Notes under the pieces: generated by a model | What the model saw: only the letters and a program-made list of their open reading frames with translations | Told to the model about the DNA's origin: nothing | Database searches by the model: none | Made by a program: the position numbers and the translations under genes | In this document: piece by piece, positions 7,507-16,373 of the stretch | Layout of the letters: every line of letters starts with the position of its first letter | Position numbering within the stretch: position 1 is the first letter of the stretch | Origin: JABGPL01 sp964387885 | Lineage (GTDB): Bacteria > Electryoneota > AABM5-125-24 > Hatepunaeales > Hatepunaeaceae | Length of the DNA: 64,000 nt | Assembly (NCBI GenBank): GCA_964387885.1 | Contig: CAYLYZ010000008.1 | Span: forward strand, 18,766-82,765 | Direction: 5' to 3'

Positions 7507-9951
7507 CTAGAACAAGTCGTCCATATCGTCATCACCTGGAATCTCTCCGTATGCCTGTAAATGAGCCTGGATTAATTCACTTTCCCGCTTTGTGTACATC
7601 GGGTCTAATTCCCACCGACAATATTCCGCGTCATAATCATCGTCCAGTAGCTCCTCGGCCAATTCATTCAAGTTAGCGGTTCCTGCGATTTTAACGCTAA
7701 CTTTGTCTTCATTGGCAAGGATCAAAACACCATCCTCTTCAGGAACGAATTTAATAAGATCCTGATCAAATGTCTTCCAGGGATCTGGTGGAAGCGGTGT
7801 CGGCATTAACCGGGCTCTCAAGTTGCAGCGGAGACATCTTGCAGCTTCCTCACGTGCCTGTTCCTGTGAGATTGTATCGACAAAAATTTCCAACGAATTA
7901 GCCCTGATTTCTGCTTCTTTGTGATTGGGATTGACACGGTTTCTTTGAAAGTATCCGGGTTCACGTCCAATCTCTCTTTTTGAAATATCGAACTCAGGAA
8001 ACTCTGGAGCCTCGGCACCGCCTATTGCCTCATTCACTTCTATGGCTGCCCGAACTCCATCAGCCATTGCATTCACAATAGAGGATGCTCCTATTGCCGC
8101 ATCACCCGCAAGCACATCATATTTACCAATACCAGATGAATCATCAAGTTGGCTCTCTCGTTTTTGACCGATAGCTACAATTAACCTGTCCGCATCAACA
8201 GTCATTGTCTCGTCCGGATCATATTCCGGATGAAACTGTCCGCGATCATCAAATACTCGAGTGCATCGCTTGAGATAAACACGACTAAATTTACCGTCCT
8301 CACCCTCGATCCGGTCCACGCCCCAGCGATTGATTATAAAAATCCCTTCTTCGCGAGCTGCCTCTAACTCTTCTTTGAAAGCAGGCATTTCTTCAGGAGC
8401 TTCAAGGCTGACTATCAGCACTGGTTCCCCTCCGAGTCGACGAGCTGTCATTGCGGCATCCACAGCAACTGCTCCACCTCCGATAATGACAACTTGCTCT
8501 CGGGTTGATTCGATTTCACCTTTTAGTACATTTCTTAAGAAGTCTAATCCGGATTCAACATTGGTAAGGTCTTCACCCTCTACACCAAGTTTAACCGCTT
8601 CGGGCAAACCGACAGTTCGGATTACAGCATCGAATCCTTTAGATATTAGATTTTCATCTTCAATAGACTTTCCAAATCGCGTTTCTAAACCCAGCGCAAA
8701 GAGATATTCCAAATCCCTATCTATGACACTCTCAGGTAGGCGGAAATTAGGGATGGTCTGCCTCAGCATCCCACCGAGTTTTGAGTCTCTTTCAAAAATG
8801 GTAACACTGTGCCCACGCCTGAGAAGTTCTGCAGATGCTGCCAAACCCGCAGGACCACCACCAATAACTGCAATCTTCTTTCCCGTTGGATCACGTTTGA
8901 TTATCTGAGGTGGAGTATCTGAAAACTCAGCAGCATAACGCTTCAGGGCACAAATTGAAGCCGGATCATCAACAGCTTTCCTGCGGCAATCATCTTCACA
9001 AGGATGAAAACATGCATAACCCAACACACCAGGCAAAACCGCCCGTTGACGAATCAGCTCCAGTGCATCATTTTCATGCCCAGCAGCAATCAGCTCAAGA
9101 TATCCCGGAACGTCAATATGTAATGGGCATTTCGCCTGGCAGGGAGCCATCCCATCCACCAACACTTCATATCCGGGTTGATCTAATAATGCTCCCGTTG
9201 GACATAGTTCAACACATGCTCCACACAGCCGGCAATCTGACTCCGGTAAAGTCGTGCCTGAATTAGTACCGACAATCAATCTTCCATCGGTGACGACACA
9301 CCCCAGCGCATCGACTCCACGCACTTCCCGACAGACTTTAACACAACGCAGACACCCCACACATAGCTCATAGTTTCTTCGGATCAACGGTTCGTCGTCG
9401 ATGCGGGGACGGTGCTCAGGTTTATAAGCGGGAGTAGAGCTCGGAATACCTATGTACTGAGCCACTTTGCCGATCTCACACCTGCCCAGGAGTTCACAGC
9501 ATCGCTCTTCGACCGGAACATTCATGCTGCACTGCACCCTGTCGCAACCCAGATATTGTGCGCAGGTTAAACAGGCGTGCGGGTGATGAGCCAGAATTTT
9601 CGCTAAATATTTCTGGTGTTCCTGAACTAAATCCGCTCCTTGCGTCCGAACCTCCATGTTTTCAGCAGCATGGCAGGTGCCGGCTCGTTCCGGCGGTCCA
9701 CCATTAATAGAAACCAGACACAGGTTGCAATGTTGAAAATCTTCCTCCGAGGTTGAGGATAGATTATGCGAGAAGGTCGATTCACCTTGCCAGACACACT
9801 TCGACCAGGCAAACGGTTTAAAAGCATCAAGTTCAGGGTGTCCGCATAAGCCTGGAATGTATATCCCATTTTTCAGCGCAGCCTTGCGAACCGATAATCC
9901 CTCAGGAACAGATACTTTATTTCCATCTATCGTTAAGTGGATCTTATTCAT
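7507..9951 (-). CDS. NuoG-like/GltD-like multi-Fe-S NAD(P)H oxidoreductase fusion
   Basis: An 814-residue cytoplasmic redox protein. Residues 1-100 form a 2Fe-2S ferredoxin-like domain (PGLCGHP, later HCNLC and GTCHAAENMEV) with about 30 extra residues between the first and second ligand. A His-Cys 4Fe-4S motif follows (HHPHACLTCAQYLGCDRVQC), then two 4Fe-4S motifs (CVGCLRCVKVC and CRLCGACVELC), as in NuoG and Fe-only hydrogenase N-termini. The second half is GltD-like: CQAKCPLHID, CFHPCEDDC, FAD motif GGGPAGLAA, pyridine-nucleotide motif GGGAVAVDAA and a C-terminal CLRC. The likely role is moving electrons between NAD(P)H and ferredoxin, possibly by bifurcation or confurcation, to supply benzoyl-CoA reductase. 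That partner is inferred from position. Confidence 0.8.
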   Translation of the reverse strand: MNKIHLTIDGNKVSVPEGLSVRKAALKNGIYIPGLCGHPELDAFKPFAWSKCVWQGESTFSHNLSSTSEEDFQHCNLCLVSINGGPPERAGTCHAAENMEVRTQGADLVQEHQKYLAKILAHHPHACLTCAQYLGCDRVQCSMNVPVEERCCELLGRCEIGKVAQYIGIPSSTPAYKPEHRPRIDDEPLIRRNYELCVGCLRCVKVCREVRGVDALGCVVTDGRLIVGTNSGTTLPESDCRLCGACVELCPTGALLDQPGYEVLVDGMAPCQAKCPLHIDVPGYLELIAAGHENDALELIRQRAVLPGVLGYACFHPCEDDCRRKAVDDPASICALKRYAAEFSDTPPQIIKRDPTGKKIAVIGGGPAGLAASAELLRRGHSVTIFERDSKLGGMLRQTIPNFRLPESVIDRDLEYLFALGLETRFGKSIEDENLISKGFDAVIRTVGLPEAVKLGVEGEDLTNVESGLDFLRNVLKGEIESTREQVVIIGGGAVAVDAAMTARRLGGEPVLIVSLEAPEEMPAFKEELEAAREEGIFIINRWGVDRIEGEDGKFSRVYLKRCTRVFDDRGQFHPEYDPDETMTVDADRLIVAIGQKRESQLDDSSGIGKYDVLAGDAAIGASSIVNAMADGVRAAIEVNEAIGGAEAPEFPEFDISKREIGREPGYFQRNRVNPNHKEAEIRANSLEIFVDTISQEQAREEAARCLRCNLRARLMPTPLPPDPWKTFDQDLIKFVPEEDGVLILANEDKVSVKIAGTANLNELAEELLDDDYDAEYCRWELDPMYTKRESELIQAHLQAYGEIPGDDDMDDLF

Positions 9952-10093
9952 TAATCAGTATTAATTGCTTGTTTTTACAGGCATCATGAATGATGGAAGG
10001 ATATTCGCGACACGAGTAATTTATCCTGACTGCCGTGTCTATCCAAATTAAAATTTTCGAACTGAGGATACTTACTACACCAACTTTAGCTCT

Positions 10094-10318
10094 TCACGCG
10101 AACTCATAAAGAGGAACTGTCTTCGCAGGCTTGGTTGACGTTTGCAATAATGTCTCAATCTGACGGACTGTCTCTGGCTTAAGGAGCACATCACCACATA
10201 ATGAACAAACTTCAGCCGGAACATGATCAATGACAATCACTTGCCCTTCATACCGGATGGTGTGAAATATTTCTTGATCTTCATATAAACCAGGACACCC
10301 ATCAATGCTACATTTCAT
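10094..10318 (-). CDS. YgiT/MqsA-type zinc-finger antitoxin
   Basis: About 74 residues: an N-terminal zinc-finger half with CxxxxC and a later CSLCGD (MKCSIDGCPG, VPAEVCSLCGDVLL), followed by the PETVRQIETLL helix typical of MqsA N-terminal domains. The usual DNA-binding HTH of MqsA is missing, as in short YgiT-type partners of DUF4258 toxins. I use ATG at 10318 because it overlaps the upstream toxin stop (ATGA), a normal coupling arrangement; an upstream start at 10351 would overlap the toxin by 37 nt. It probably neutralises the DUF4258 protein. Confidence 0.8.
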   Translation of the reverse strand: MKCSIDGCPGLYEDQEIFHTIRYEGQVIVIDHVPAEVCSLCGDVLLKPETVRQIETLLQTSTKPAKTVPLYEFA

Positions 10319-10650
10319 CTTTTTTCCCTCCTCTGGATTGGTGTAATCCACTTTGGCGGTTTTGGTCTGTAAACAGTGATAATAATGAGCACTGACCGCT
10401 CAGTTGTACATACAATATGCAACGGTCTTTCATCTTTAGCAAGTCCGTTGATCAAACAACAAGCTCCCCTGCGGTGCGCAGGATAGTTTTCCAGAATCTT
10501 ACCCTTAGAAATAGCCTCGAGAACATCATCGAGTGTAGCATCATCTTCGACCATTTCCTGTTGGGCATGTTGGGTTATGCGAATTTGTTCCTCATTGACT
10601 TGAGAAACAATCCGTCTCATTACAACTTCTAAATCAGTCGAATTAAACAT
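10315..10650 (-). CDS. DUF4258-type putative toxin
   Basis: A 111-residue basic protein. The pattern ITQHAQQEMVEDD...LDDVLEAISKGKILENYP, followed by GLAKDERPLHIVC and a VYRPKPPKW tail, is that of DUF4258/RelE-like toxins paired with YgiT-type zinc-finger antitoxins. It precedes and overlaps its partner by 4 nt. Activity (RNA cleavage) is expected from the fold relationship but not visible in the sequence. The pair lies inside the benzoyl-CoA island between the NuoG/GltD fusion and the ferredoxin. Confidence 0.8.
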   Translation of the reverse strand: MFNSTDLEVVMRRIVSQVNEEQIRITQHAQQEMVEDDATLDDVLEAISKGKILENYPAHRRGACCLINGLAKDERPLHIVCTTERSVLIIITVYRPKPPKWITPIQRREKR

Positions 10651-10784
10651 AACTTACCATTCCAAATCCTAAAATTCTATCCTCGTAAGAAGTACTCTGC
10701 TTTACTGATATCCCTACCATCAAGTCTTCAATTGCAACAAGCACTCGTATGCAAGAACACCTAAAGCACAGACACTTTTTGCAC

Positions 10785-11066
10785 TTACCAGGAATGAGAA
10801 ATAGCTTCCGGTTTGCATGCTGCTGCGCATGGCAATGGTGGTCTATCAGTCATCGGCTTACACTCTGCGCATTCATACTTGATGTTCTTCCGGAACTGTT
10901 CCTTGATCAGGGCAACTTCATCATCGTAGTCGTCCTCTTCAATAAGAAACATATCTTTTGGACATGCCTTAACACAGTTGTGAGTTTCACAATCGATACA
11001 CTTATCGGTATCGATTGTGATATAATACTCACCTGATCCGTCCATGTAACCGTAATTAGCTATCAT
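10785..11066 (-). CDS. bzdM: Ferredoxin of benzoyl-CoA reductase (BzdM-like), unusual cysteine spacing
   Basis: A 93-residue protein with two four-cysteine groups. The first is CIDCETHNCVKACP (C-x2-C-x4-C-x3-C). The second is CAECKPMTDRPPLPCAAAC (C-x2-C-x10-C-x3-C). The spacers are longer than the usual C-x2-C-x2-C. It starts 8 nt after the activator subunit gene, so it is cotranscribed with the reductase. In Azoarcus the ferredoxin gene bzdM follows bzdNOPQ in the same position. It should deliver electrons to the activator subunits. The family is inferred from synteny plus cluster pattern. Confidence 0.75.
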   Translation of the reverse strand: MIANYGYMDGSGEYYITIDTDKCIDCETHNCVKACPKDMFLIEEDDYDDEVALIKEQFRKNIKYECAECKPMTDRPPLPCAAACKPEAISHSW

Positions 11067-11074
11067 AATTTCAC

Positions 11075-11968
11075 TTACTTTTTAGCTTTTTTCAGCTTTT
11101 TCTCGTAAAGTGCTTTGCCAAACAGGGCAGCTCCGAGAGCACCGGCAATCTGAGTATCAATTTCAGATTTCAGTGCCTTCATGCCAAGTTCTTCTTCGAG
11201 TCTACGTACTACTCCGACATTCTTTGCAATACCTCCGGTAATCGCAAATTCAGGTGTCACACCCAACCGTTCAATTAGGGTAAATACGCGGTGTGACATT
11301 GCCGACGAGTAGGCTGCGAGAACCATATTTTTCTCCCAACCCTGACGAAGTAAACCGGCAGCTTCAGTTTTCGCAAAAACCACACAAGTTGATGAAACCG
11401 GATCCGGTTCTTCGTCGACCTTGAATGACATGTCTCCAACATCTTCGATTGGGATCTGCAGCAGGTCAGCGAAAACTTCCATACCGCGTCCCGTTCCAGC
11501 AGCACACTTATCGTTCATCAGGAAGTTGGTGACTTTGCCTCTATCATCACACTGTATGGCTTTACAGTCCTGACCTCCCATATCGAGGATTGTGTGAACC
11601 TTTGGTCCATACATGAAATTTGCTCCCCGGGCATGGCACGCGATCTCTGTGATTGCTTTATGTGCCATTGGGACGTTGACTCGACCATAACCGGTACCGA
11701 CGATGAAATTAATATCATCGATACCAATACTGGCGTTCTCAAGTGCCCAGCCCATCGCATTGCGAGCGCTGTCCGGTGAATCTGAACCAGTGCGCATGCT
11801 GCTGAAAGCGAATAATTTCCCATCGACCATGATGACTGCCTGAGATGATACCGAACCGACATCAACTCCGGCTGAAATTATTCCTCCGGCACGAGGATCA
11901 ATATTCTCGTCATGCCAGTTGTATTCCTTCCAGCGCCAGAATTCCTTTTTAGGAGTCTCCTGGGTCAT
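11075..11968 (-). CDS. bzdQ: Benzoyl-CoA reductase activator subunit (BzdQ/BcrA-type, ASKHA ATPase)
   Basis: A 297-residue subunit that couples ATP hydrolysis to electron transfer into the catalytic heterodimer. It has the ASKHA motifs in order: phosphate-1 GVDVGSVSSQAV (near residue 34), GTGYGRVNV, phosphate-2 LDMGGQDCKAI, and adenosine GGIAKNVGVV. The two cysteines that hold the bridging 4Fe-4S cluster in this family are in NDKCAAGTGRG and STCVVFAKTE. The N-terminal extension WRWKEYNWHDE and the length near 300 fit BzdQ better than the roughly 440-residue BcrA of Thauera. AGGAG stands 6 nt before ATG. Confidence 0.85.
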   Translation of the reverse strand: MTQETPKKEFWRWKEYNWHDENIDPRAGGIISAGVDVGSVSSQAVIMVDGKLFAFSSMRTGSDSPDSARNAMGWALENASIGIDDINFIVGTGYGRVNVPMAHKAITEIACHARGANFMYGPKVHTILDMGGQDCKAIQCDDRGKVTNFLMNDKCAAGTGRGMEVFADLLQIPIEDVGDMSFKVDEEPDPVSSTCVVFAKTEAAGLLRQGWEKNMVLAAYSSAMSHRVFTLIERLGVTPEFAITGGIAKNVGVVRRLEEELGMKALKSEIDTQIAGALGAALFGKALYEKKLKKAKK

Positions 11969-12001
11969 TTTATATCTCCTGGATAGTTGTTCTTATCATT
12001 A

Positions 12002-12165
12002 GTGGTGTCAGACGTCCTCGTCTGACACTTAAACCACTGTTTTTACGTCAGGCGGAAACGCCTGACGGCACTCGAAAGTTGTCGGGGATACGCGCTGTCA
12101 CACGCCCACGTGTGACAGTAAATCTGATTACTTATTTTGCAGACGAGGGCGTCTGCAAGCGCATT
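12002..12165. repeat. Two bipartite palindromic elements in tandem
   Basis: The first unit (12003-12073) has hairpins GTGTCAGACG-TCCT-CGTCTGACAC and GTCAGGCG-GAAA-CGCCTGAC. The second (12091-12162) has CTGTCACACG-CCCA-CGTGTGACAG and GCAGACGAGGGCGTCTGC, flanked by GCGCTG and AAGCGC. Both fill the gap between the two activator-subunit genes and could fold in the operon mRNA. Confidence 0.8.
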
Positions 12166-12212
12166 TGATAAAACTTGTCCAACATCTCCCTTTGTGCCTC
12201 CCTCAACACGAT

Positions 12213-13016
12213 TTAATCATGTGTCTCAACAGAACCTTTACCTGATGCTCTATCTACAGCAACCCAGGCTGCACCTTCAGCAGGCACAAATTCAGGTTCG
12301 TCCAACAGGTGGATTTCCATGTCATCAAGAGTTCTTTCAAGTGATTTGACAAATCCGCTATTGTAAGCCATCCCACCCATCAAGACTACATCAGGTTCGA
12401 TTGAAACCCTCCTGGCCATAGAAATAATCCGACTTGCAATTGCATCACAAACAGCGCGAGCGATATCTTTCTTCGCAATACGCCCATGTAACAGGGAAAC
12501 CACTTCACTTTCAGCAAACACAGCACATTGTGCGTTCATTGGAACTGCTTTGTCAGAAGTCAGAGCCAGAGGTCCGAACTCCTCAATAGTAATTTCCAGT
12601 GCACGTGCCATGGATTCGATAAATGTCCCCGAACCAGCAGCACACTTTTCGTTGATTGCAAAATCCTTAACACGACCATCCTCAGTAGTTATGATAGCCC
12701 GACCCTCTTCGGCTCCAATATCAAGGACTGTGCGGGCACTTGGGAATCGGGCTTGAGCACCTCGTGCTGCTGCACCGACTTCAGTAATAGTTCCCTTTGC
12801 AAAAGGTGCGTAGCTGCGTCCTGCTCCAGTGGCTACGATATTCTCTATTTGATCCGGTTTCAAACCTGCCTCGGATAGAGCTGCCTCCATCGCTTCACCA
12901 GCAGAAACCTCCTGTTCAAAACCTGAGAGCCTTTTGACCCGGGCAATGATTTCACCATCCTTAATAATCACTACCTTGACCGTTTTTGATCCCAGGTCCA
13001 TTCCGGCAGTTATCAT
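12213..13016 (-). CDS. bzdP: Benzoyl-CoA reductase activator subunit (BzdP/BcrD-type, ASKHA ATPase)
   Basis: A 267-residue second activator subunit. Motifs: GMDLGSKTVKVVI at the N-terminus, GTGAGRSY, phosphate-2 region LDIGAEEGRAI (the more common GGQD is GAEE here), the cluster cysteines in NEKCAAGSGTF and NAQCAVFAE, and adenosine motif GGMAYNSGF. Together with the BzdQ-like subunit it should form the ATP-hydrolysing heterodimer bridged by one 4Fe-4S cluster. GGAG lies 7 nt before the ATG at 13016. The size matches BzdP/BcrD. Confidence 0.85.
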   Translation of the reverse strand: MITAGMDLGSKTVKVVIIKDGEIIARVKRLSGFEQEVSAGEAMEAALSEAGLKPDQIENIVATGAGRSYAPFAKGTITEVGAAARGAQARFPSARTVLDIGAEEGRAIITTEDGRVKDFAINEKCAAGSGTFIESMARALEITIEEFGPLALTSDKAVPMNAQCAVFAESEVVSLLHGRIAKKDIARAVCDAIASRIISMARRVSIEPDVVLMGGMAYNSGFVKSLERTLDDMEIHLLDEPEFVPAEGAAWVAVDRASGKGSVETHD

Positions 13017-13080
13017 TTAGTTACTCCAGTTTTTATGTCTATCAAACAGCATGTTGATTTCTTTCTAAAGTTTATCTGTT

Positions 13081-13205
13081 GAGTGTCAGGTGAGGACACC
13101 TGGCACCACTCGAAATTAACTCTGCGCTGTCACACGCCCTCGTGTGACAGTTAAACCACTTCCAAGCTGGCTAACAAGGGCGTCTGCCTGCACGGAGTGT
13201 CAGTC
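13081..13205. repeat. Palindromic repeats between bzdP and bzdO
   Basis: A GTGTCAGGTG-AGGA-CACCTGGCAC hairpin, then a bipartite unit CTGTCACACG-CCCT-CGTGTGACAG with a degenerate right half (GCTGGCTAACAAGGGCGTCT). Same family as 5806-5877. Confidence 0.75.
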
Positions 13206-13252
13206 TAAATCTATCTCTATGCTGTAGTGATTAGTAATTATTTATTTCTTAG

Positions 13253-14542
13253 TTAAAGTAAACCAAGAGTTTCCATAAAGGCATCAATGCGATCCTGCGT
13301 TTTCGTTTCATCGAATTCGCGTTCATCACCCATATTGCCTTCGAAACTCATCACAGGTATACCGGCGTCTGCAATTGCAAGCCGGTTCTCACCTATCCCA
13401 CAGGAAAGCCCTTCACAGCCACGATTCATGTGCAGCATAACTCCATCGAGCTTCCACTCTTTAACGATTCTGAGCATCATTTCTGACTTGATATCCGCAT
13501 CGTAGAAATGCTGCCACTCCGGTTTCGACAGGTTCCAGTCTGCCAGAATTCTTAATGCCTGATCACGGGTATCCATTGGAATTCCAAGGTCCATCGGAGT
13601 TGTTCTTGCACCCCAGGAACCATCGGGTTTATCTTCCCAGATTCCCTCAAGGGCGAATGAATATAAACTTCCGATTGACAATGCTCCGTATTTCTCAAGA
13701 TACCTGAATATCTTCAGGAATCCCCAGGGAGGTTGAGTATCCGACATCAACCTGCAGCGCTCGTTAGCAATTGCTCCTATACCACGGTCGACGCGATCCT
13801 TAACTTCATCACGAAGTTCTTCATAATAATCGGCGATTTCTTTATCATGCTTGTTCAGAGTTAACAGGACATATAAAGAGTACATCGATTTTTCTTCGAG
13901 AGGTGCCGGTATAGCTTTATTAAGCTCACAAATCTCAGCCCATAATGAAGTTGCCCGTGTCTCATTTTTGACGGCTTGAATCAATTTCTCGTCATCATAC
14001 TCACGACCGGTAGCCTTTTCTAAAAACTCGATTGACTCATGCATCTGGTTAACGACAAACATTAATTTATCTTCATCAAGGTCCTTATAGGGACCTACCG
14101 AGACATCGATGCAAAAATATGGGATATTCTTGTACTCTGAAACATGCTGGTACCATTTAGCATGACTACAGCAGATGTGATCCTGAAAAGCAAAGTCCGG
14201 TTTCGGATATTCTCCACCGAAATTATACTCATTCAGGTACATCGAACCCCAGTAGTTGCGCATGTAAGCGCACAAGTCCCGCGCCCAGCCTTTAGACTCA
14301 GCAGCCTCAAGACAGCGCAGTGAGAACTTTTTGTTAAATGCAATTCCTGCTGCATAAGGCTCTCCGGTAATCGGATAGACATCATCCCCCAGTCCTGCGG
14401 GAATCGAGTCAAACGACCACGCACCACCCGTCCATCGCAACCCGCCCTTCTCGTGAGCAGTTGCATAATTGCGATAGTACTTCTCTCGCAGCTCCTTAGC
14501 CTTGCCCCAACTCTTCAGGGCTTCCGTTGGATATTTTGGCAT
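13253..14542 (-). CDS. bzdO: Benzoyl-CoA reductase catalytic subunit (BzdO/BcrB-type)
   Basis: A 429-residue member of the 2-hydroxyglutaryl-CoA dehydratase/benzoyl-CoA reductase family. With BzdN it forms the active-site dimer that adds two electrons to the aromatic ring of benzoyl-CoA, giving cyclohexa-1,5-diene-1-carbonyl-CoA. Candidate Fe-S cysteines are in QDHICCSHAKW (about 130) and in the conserved C-terminal MNRGCEGLSCGIGENR. The length agrees with BzdO/BcrB (about 440). It lies directly upstream of the two activators, but is separated from BzdN by about 3.3 kb of unrelated genes. Confidence 0.87.
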   Translation of the reverse strand: MPKYPTEALKSWGKAKELREKYYRNYATAHEKGGLRWTGGAWSFDSIPAGLGDDVYPITGEPYAAGIAFNKKFSLRCLEAAESKGWARDLCAYMRNYWGSMYLNEYNFGGEYPKPDFAFQDHICCSHAKWYQHVSEYKNIPYFCIDVSVGPYKDLDEDKLMFVVNQMHESIEFLEKATGREYDDEKLIQAVKNETRATSLWAEICELNKAIPAPLEEKSMYSLYVLLTLNKHDKEIADYYEELRDEVKDRVDRGIGAIANERCRLMSDTQPPWGFLKIFRYLEKYGALSIGSLYSFALEGIWEDKPDGSWGARTTPMDLGIPMDTRDQALRILADWNLSKPEWQHFYDADIKSEMMLRIVKEWKLDGVMLHMNRGCEGLSCGIGENRLAIADAGIPVMSFEGNMGDEREFDETKTQDRIDAFMETLGLL

Positions 14543-14866
14543 TTTGTTTTACCTGTATGTTAATCAATCACTGACAAACGCCAGATTTGTCAGTTTTGTG
14601 TTTGTTTTCGTGTTAACCACTTTCTCCTGCTTCTCTCCCCTCTTGCTCGCGCTGGCAGACGCCCTCGTCTGCTAGTTTTGATTTATCGCTTACTCTTCAA
14701 TTCACATGCCAGTCCCATCTGTTGTTATTCTCACTCTCACCAGCAATTACCCTCTCACTCGCGCTAACAGACACCCTCGTCTGCCAGTTTTGATTGATCT
14801 ATACCTTTTAATTCTTTTGCAATTTTTTTGTCTGTTGTTAACCTTAAATAAATTGCACATACTTTG
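14543..14866. other. Intergenic region with two palindromes
   Basis: This 324-bp gap holds two hairpins, CTGGCAGACG-CCCT-CGTCTGCTAG near 14652-14675 and CTAACAGACA-CCCT-CGTCTGCCAG near 14764-14787, each preceded by CTCGCGCT. The sequence around them is pyrimidine-rich on the plus strand. I see no gene and no convincing terminator; whether bzdO has its own promoter here is not resolvable by eye. Confidence 0.6.
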
Positions 14867-15544
14867 TTAAACATCATTTATTAAAAAATCTTTGATTTCT
14901 CTCTTTATTTCGGTATATATGAATTCTGAAGGATCGAAAAGACCCTTGTCTAATACTTTTGCTAGTGTTTTTGGTATTTTTAAAGGCGGCTCTGCTTCGA
15001 ACTCTTTAGCAATGATTGAAATGATTAGAGAAAAATCATTGTTATAGGTTCTTTCTAAGTCAATAAAAAACATATCTAGTTCAGTATCCGGTTGAATACT
15101 AATATCATTACTAATTGATATTAACTGCCCATTCGGGAATGTACCTTTAAACTGAATAATGCTACTTGTTAACACATTAATTAGTTCTTCCCTCTTCAAG
15201 AATTTCTGATTGAGATAACTTTTAATAGCATAAACATAGGCGATAAGGATATCTCCATTCGTGAAAGCTAACCACTTTATTAAAATTGATTTATAAAATG
15301 TAAATTCGTCCAGTTCTGGTTCTTTATTTTTCAAAGATCTATAAAATCTTGTGAAACCTGCATTAAGCATTCTGGACATTCTTATTTTATCTGCGGTGAA
15401 TTCTAAATTCGGATTAGACCAATTCTCACAACCTTTCTCCATTCTGATAGAAGCGAGTAAACATTCAAATGCGATTGCCAAGTTATCCAAATCATCTTTT
15501 TTCCTTACTCTGAAAAACTCAATTATGTTATTAATAACTCTCAT
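14867..15544 (-). CDS. Hypothetical protein
   Basis: About 225 residues, not recognised. Predicted mostly helical, rich in Ile, Lys and Asp/Glu, with no signal peptide, no cysteine cluster and no obvious catalytic motif; there is a hydrophobic helix around WLAFTNGDILIAYVYAI. Its strong A+T bias compared with the neighbouring bzd genes suggests separate acquisition. It begins the inserted block between bzdO and bzdN. I use ATG at 15544; a TTG directly before it is equally placed relative to a GAGGG motif. Confidence 0.6.
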   Translation of the reverse strand: MRVINNIIEFFRVRKKDDLDNLAIAFECLLASIRMEKGCENWSNPNLEFTADKIRMSRMLNAGFTRFYRSLKNKEPELDEFTFYKSILIKWLAFTNGDILIAYVYAIKSYLNQKFLKREELINVLTSSIIQFKGTFPNGQLISISNDISIQPDTELDMFFIDLERTYNNDFSLIISIIAKEFEAEPPLKIPKTLAKVLDKGLFDPSEFIYTEIKREIKDFLINDV

Positions 15545-15668
15545 CAATTCATTCCCTCATAAAAACAAATTTCAGTCTTATGAAAAAAAGCAATATCCAG
15601 ATCGTGGCAGCGTAGTGCATATTGTTTGTCATCTTCCCAAATTGATGGAACCAGCATTATAAATGATC

Positions 15669-16055
15669 TCAGTTCCATACAACTTTTATTCCCTTGACAT
15701 CACCAAACTTCTCATCACTCGAAATAATAGGTACTTGCAACCATTTCGCAGTCGCAAGGATCAACCTATCATGCAATTCGTAAAAATCAACTGTTACAGC
15801 AACCTCAATAATCTCAGGTGTAAAATCAATGAAACTATAGATATTCGATAAGCTCAGCATTTTTATTGTTTCATCTAAGCTTATGGGAATTCTATTTTTC
15901 TCAGAAAGATATAGAATCTCCATTAAACTAATAACCGAAACGTAAAAATGGTCGGAAGAGTTTTGTTCCTCTAAAATTCTGCTCGCTTCAGTGCCCATCT
16001 TTCCGCTATCACTGAAATGCCGAACTATAGTCACTGTATCTAATAAATATCGCAT
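15669..16055 (-). CDS. vapC: VapC-like PIN-domain toxin
   Basis: A 128-residue PIN-domain ribonuclease. The acidic residues are in place: Asp6 in RYLLDTVTIV, Glu in VSLMEIL-type SVISLMEIL (about 47), Asp in ELHDRLILATA (about 95) and Asp in ISSDEKF (about 114). The usual LLDTN asparagine is Val. It starts one nucleotide after the antitoxin stop, so the pair is one unit. The expected activity is cleavage of RNA when unbound. The module sits in the insertion between bzdN and bzdO. Confidence 0.87.
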   Translation of the reverse strand: MRYLLDTVTIVRHFSDSGKMGTEASRILEEQNSSDHFYVSVISLMEILYLSEKNRIPISLDETIKMLSLSNIYSFIDFTPEIIEVAVTVDFYELHDRLILATAKWLQVPIISSDEKFGDVKGIKVVWN

Positions 16056-16056
16056 A

Positions 16057-16305
16057 TTAGAATTTCCGGTTTAGAGTTGAGTCATTCATCTCATGTCGCA
16101 ACTTTTTTAGTTCAGCACCTAAATCAGTAATCTTCTCAAATCCTTTATTCTTCCAGATTCCTCGCAAACTGACACGTTTTGGAGTATCCATTTCCGACTG
16201 AGCCAGAATAAAATCAATAAAAGTTCTTACCTCTTTGATTCTTTCTTCCGGCAGTAAAGAGATTTTCTTTTTTAGCTCTGTTTTTGCTATTGCAGTTTTA
16301 GGCAT
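16057..16305 (-). CDS. Antitoxin partner of the PIN toxin
   Basis: An 82-residue protein: a short N-terminal KTAIAKTELKKKIS segment, an ISLLPEERIKEVRTFIDFIL helix like DUF2281/VapB-type antitoxins, then a charged, probably disordered C-terminus (RGIWKNKGFEKITDLGAELK) of the kind that wraps the toxin. ATG at 16305 is chosen because GGGAG lies 6 nt before it; an in-frame start at 16326 has none. Confidence 0.82.
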   Translation of the reverse strand: MPKTAIAKTELKKKISLLPEERIKEVRTFIDFILAQSEMDTPKRVSLRGIWKNKGFEKITDLGAELKKLRHEMNDSTLNRKF

Positions 16306-16373
16306 AATTACTCCCTTTATACACAAATTGTTGACTGATGTCCAAATCTGTTAGCATCTGACTCGCTCAAACT

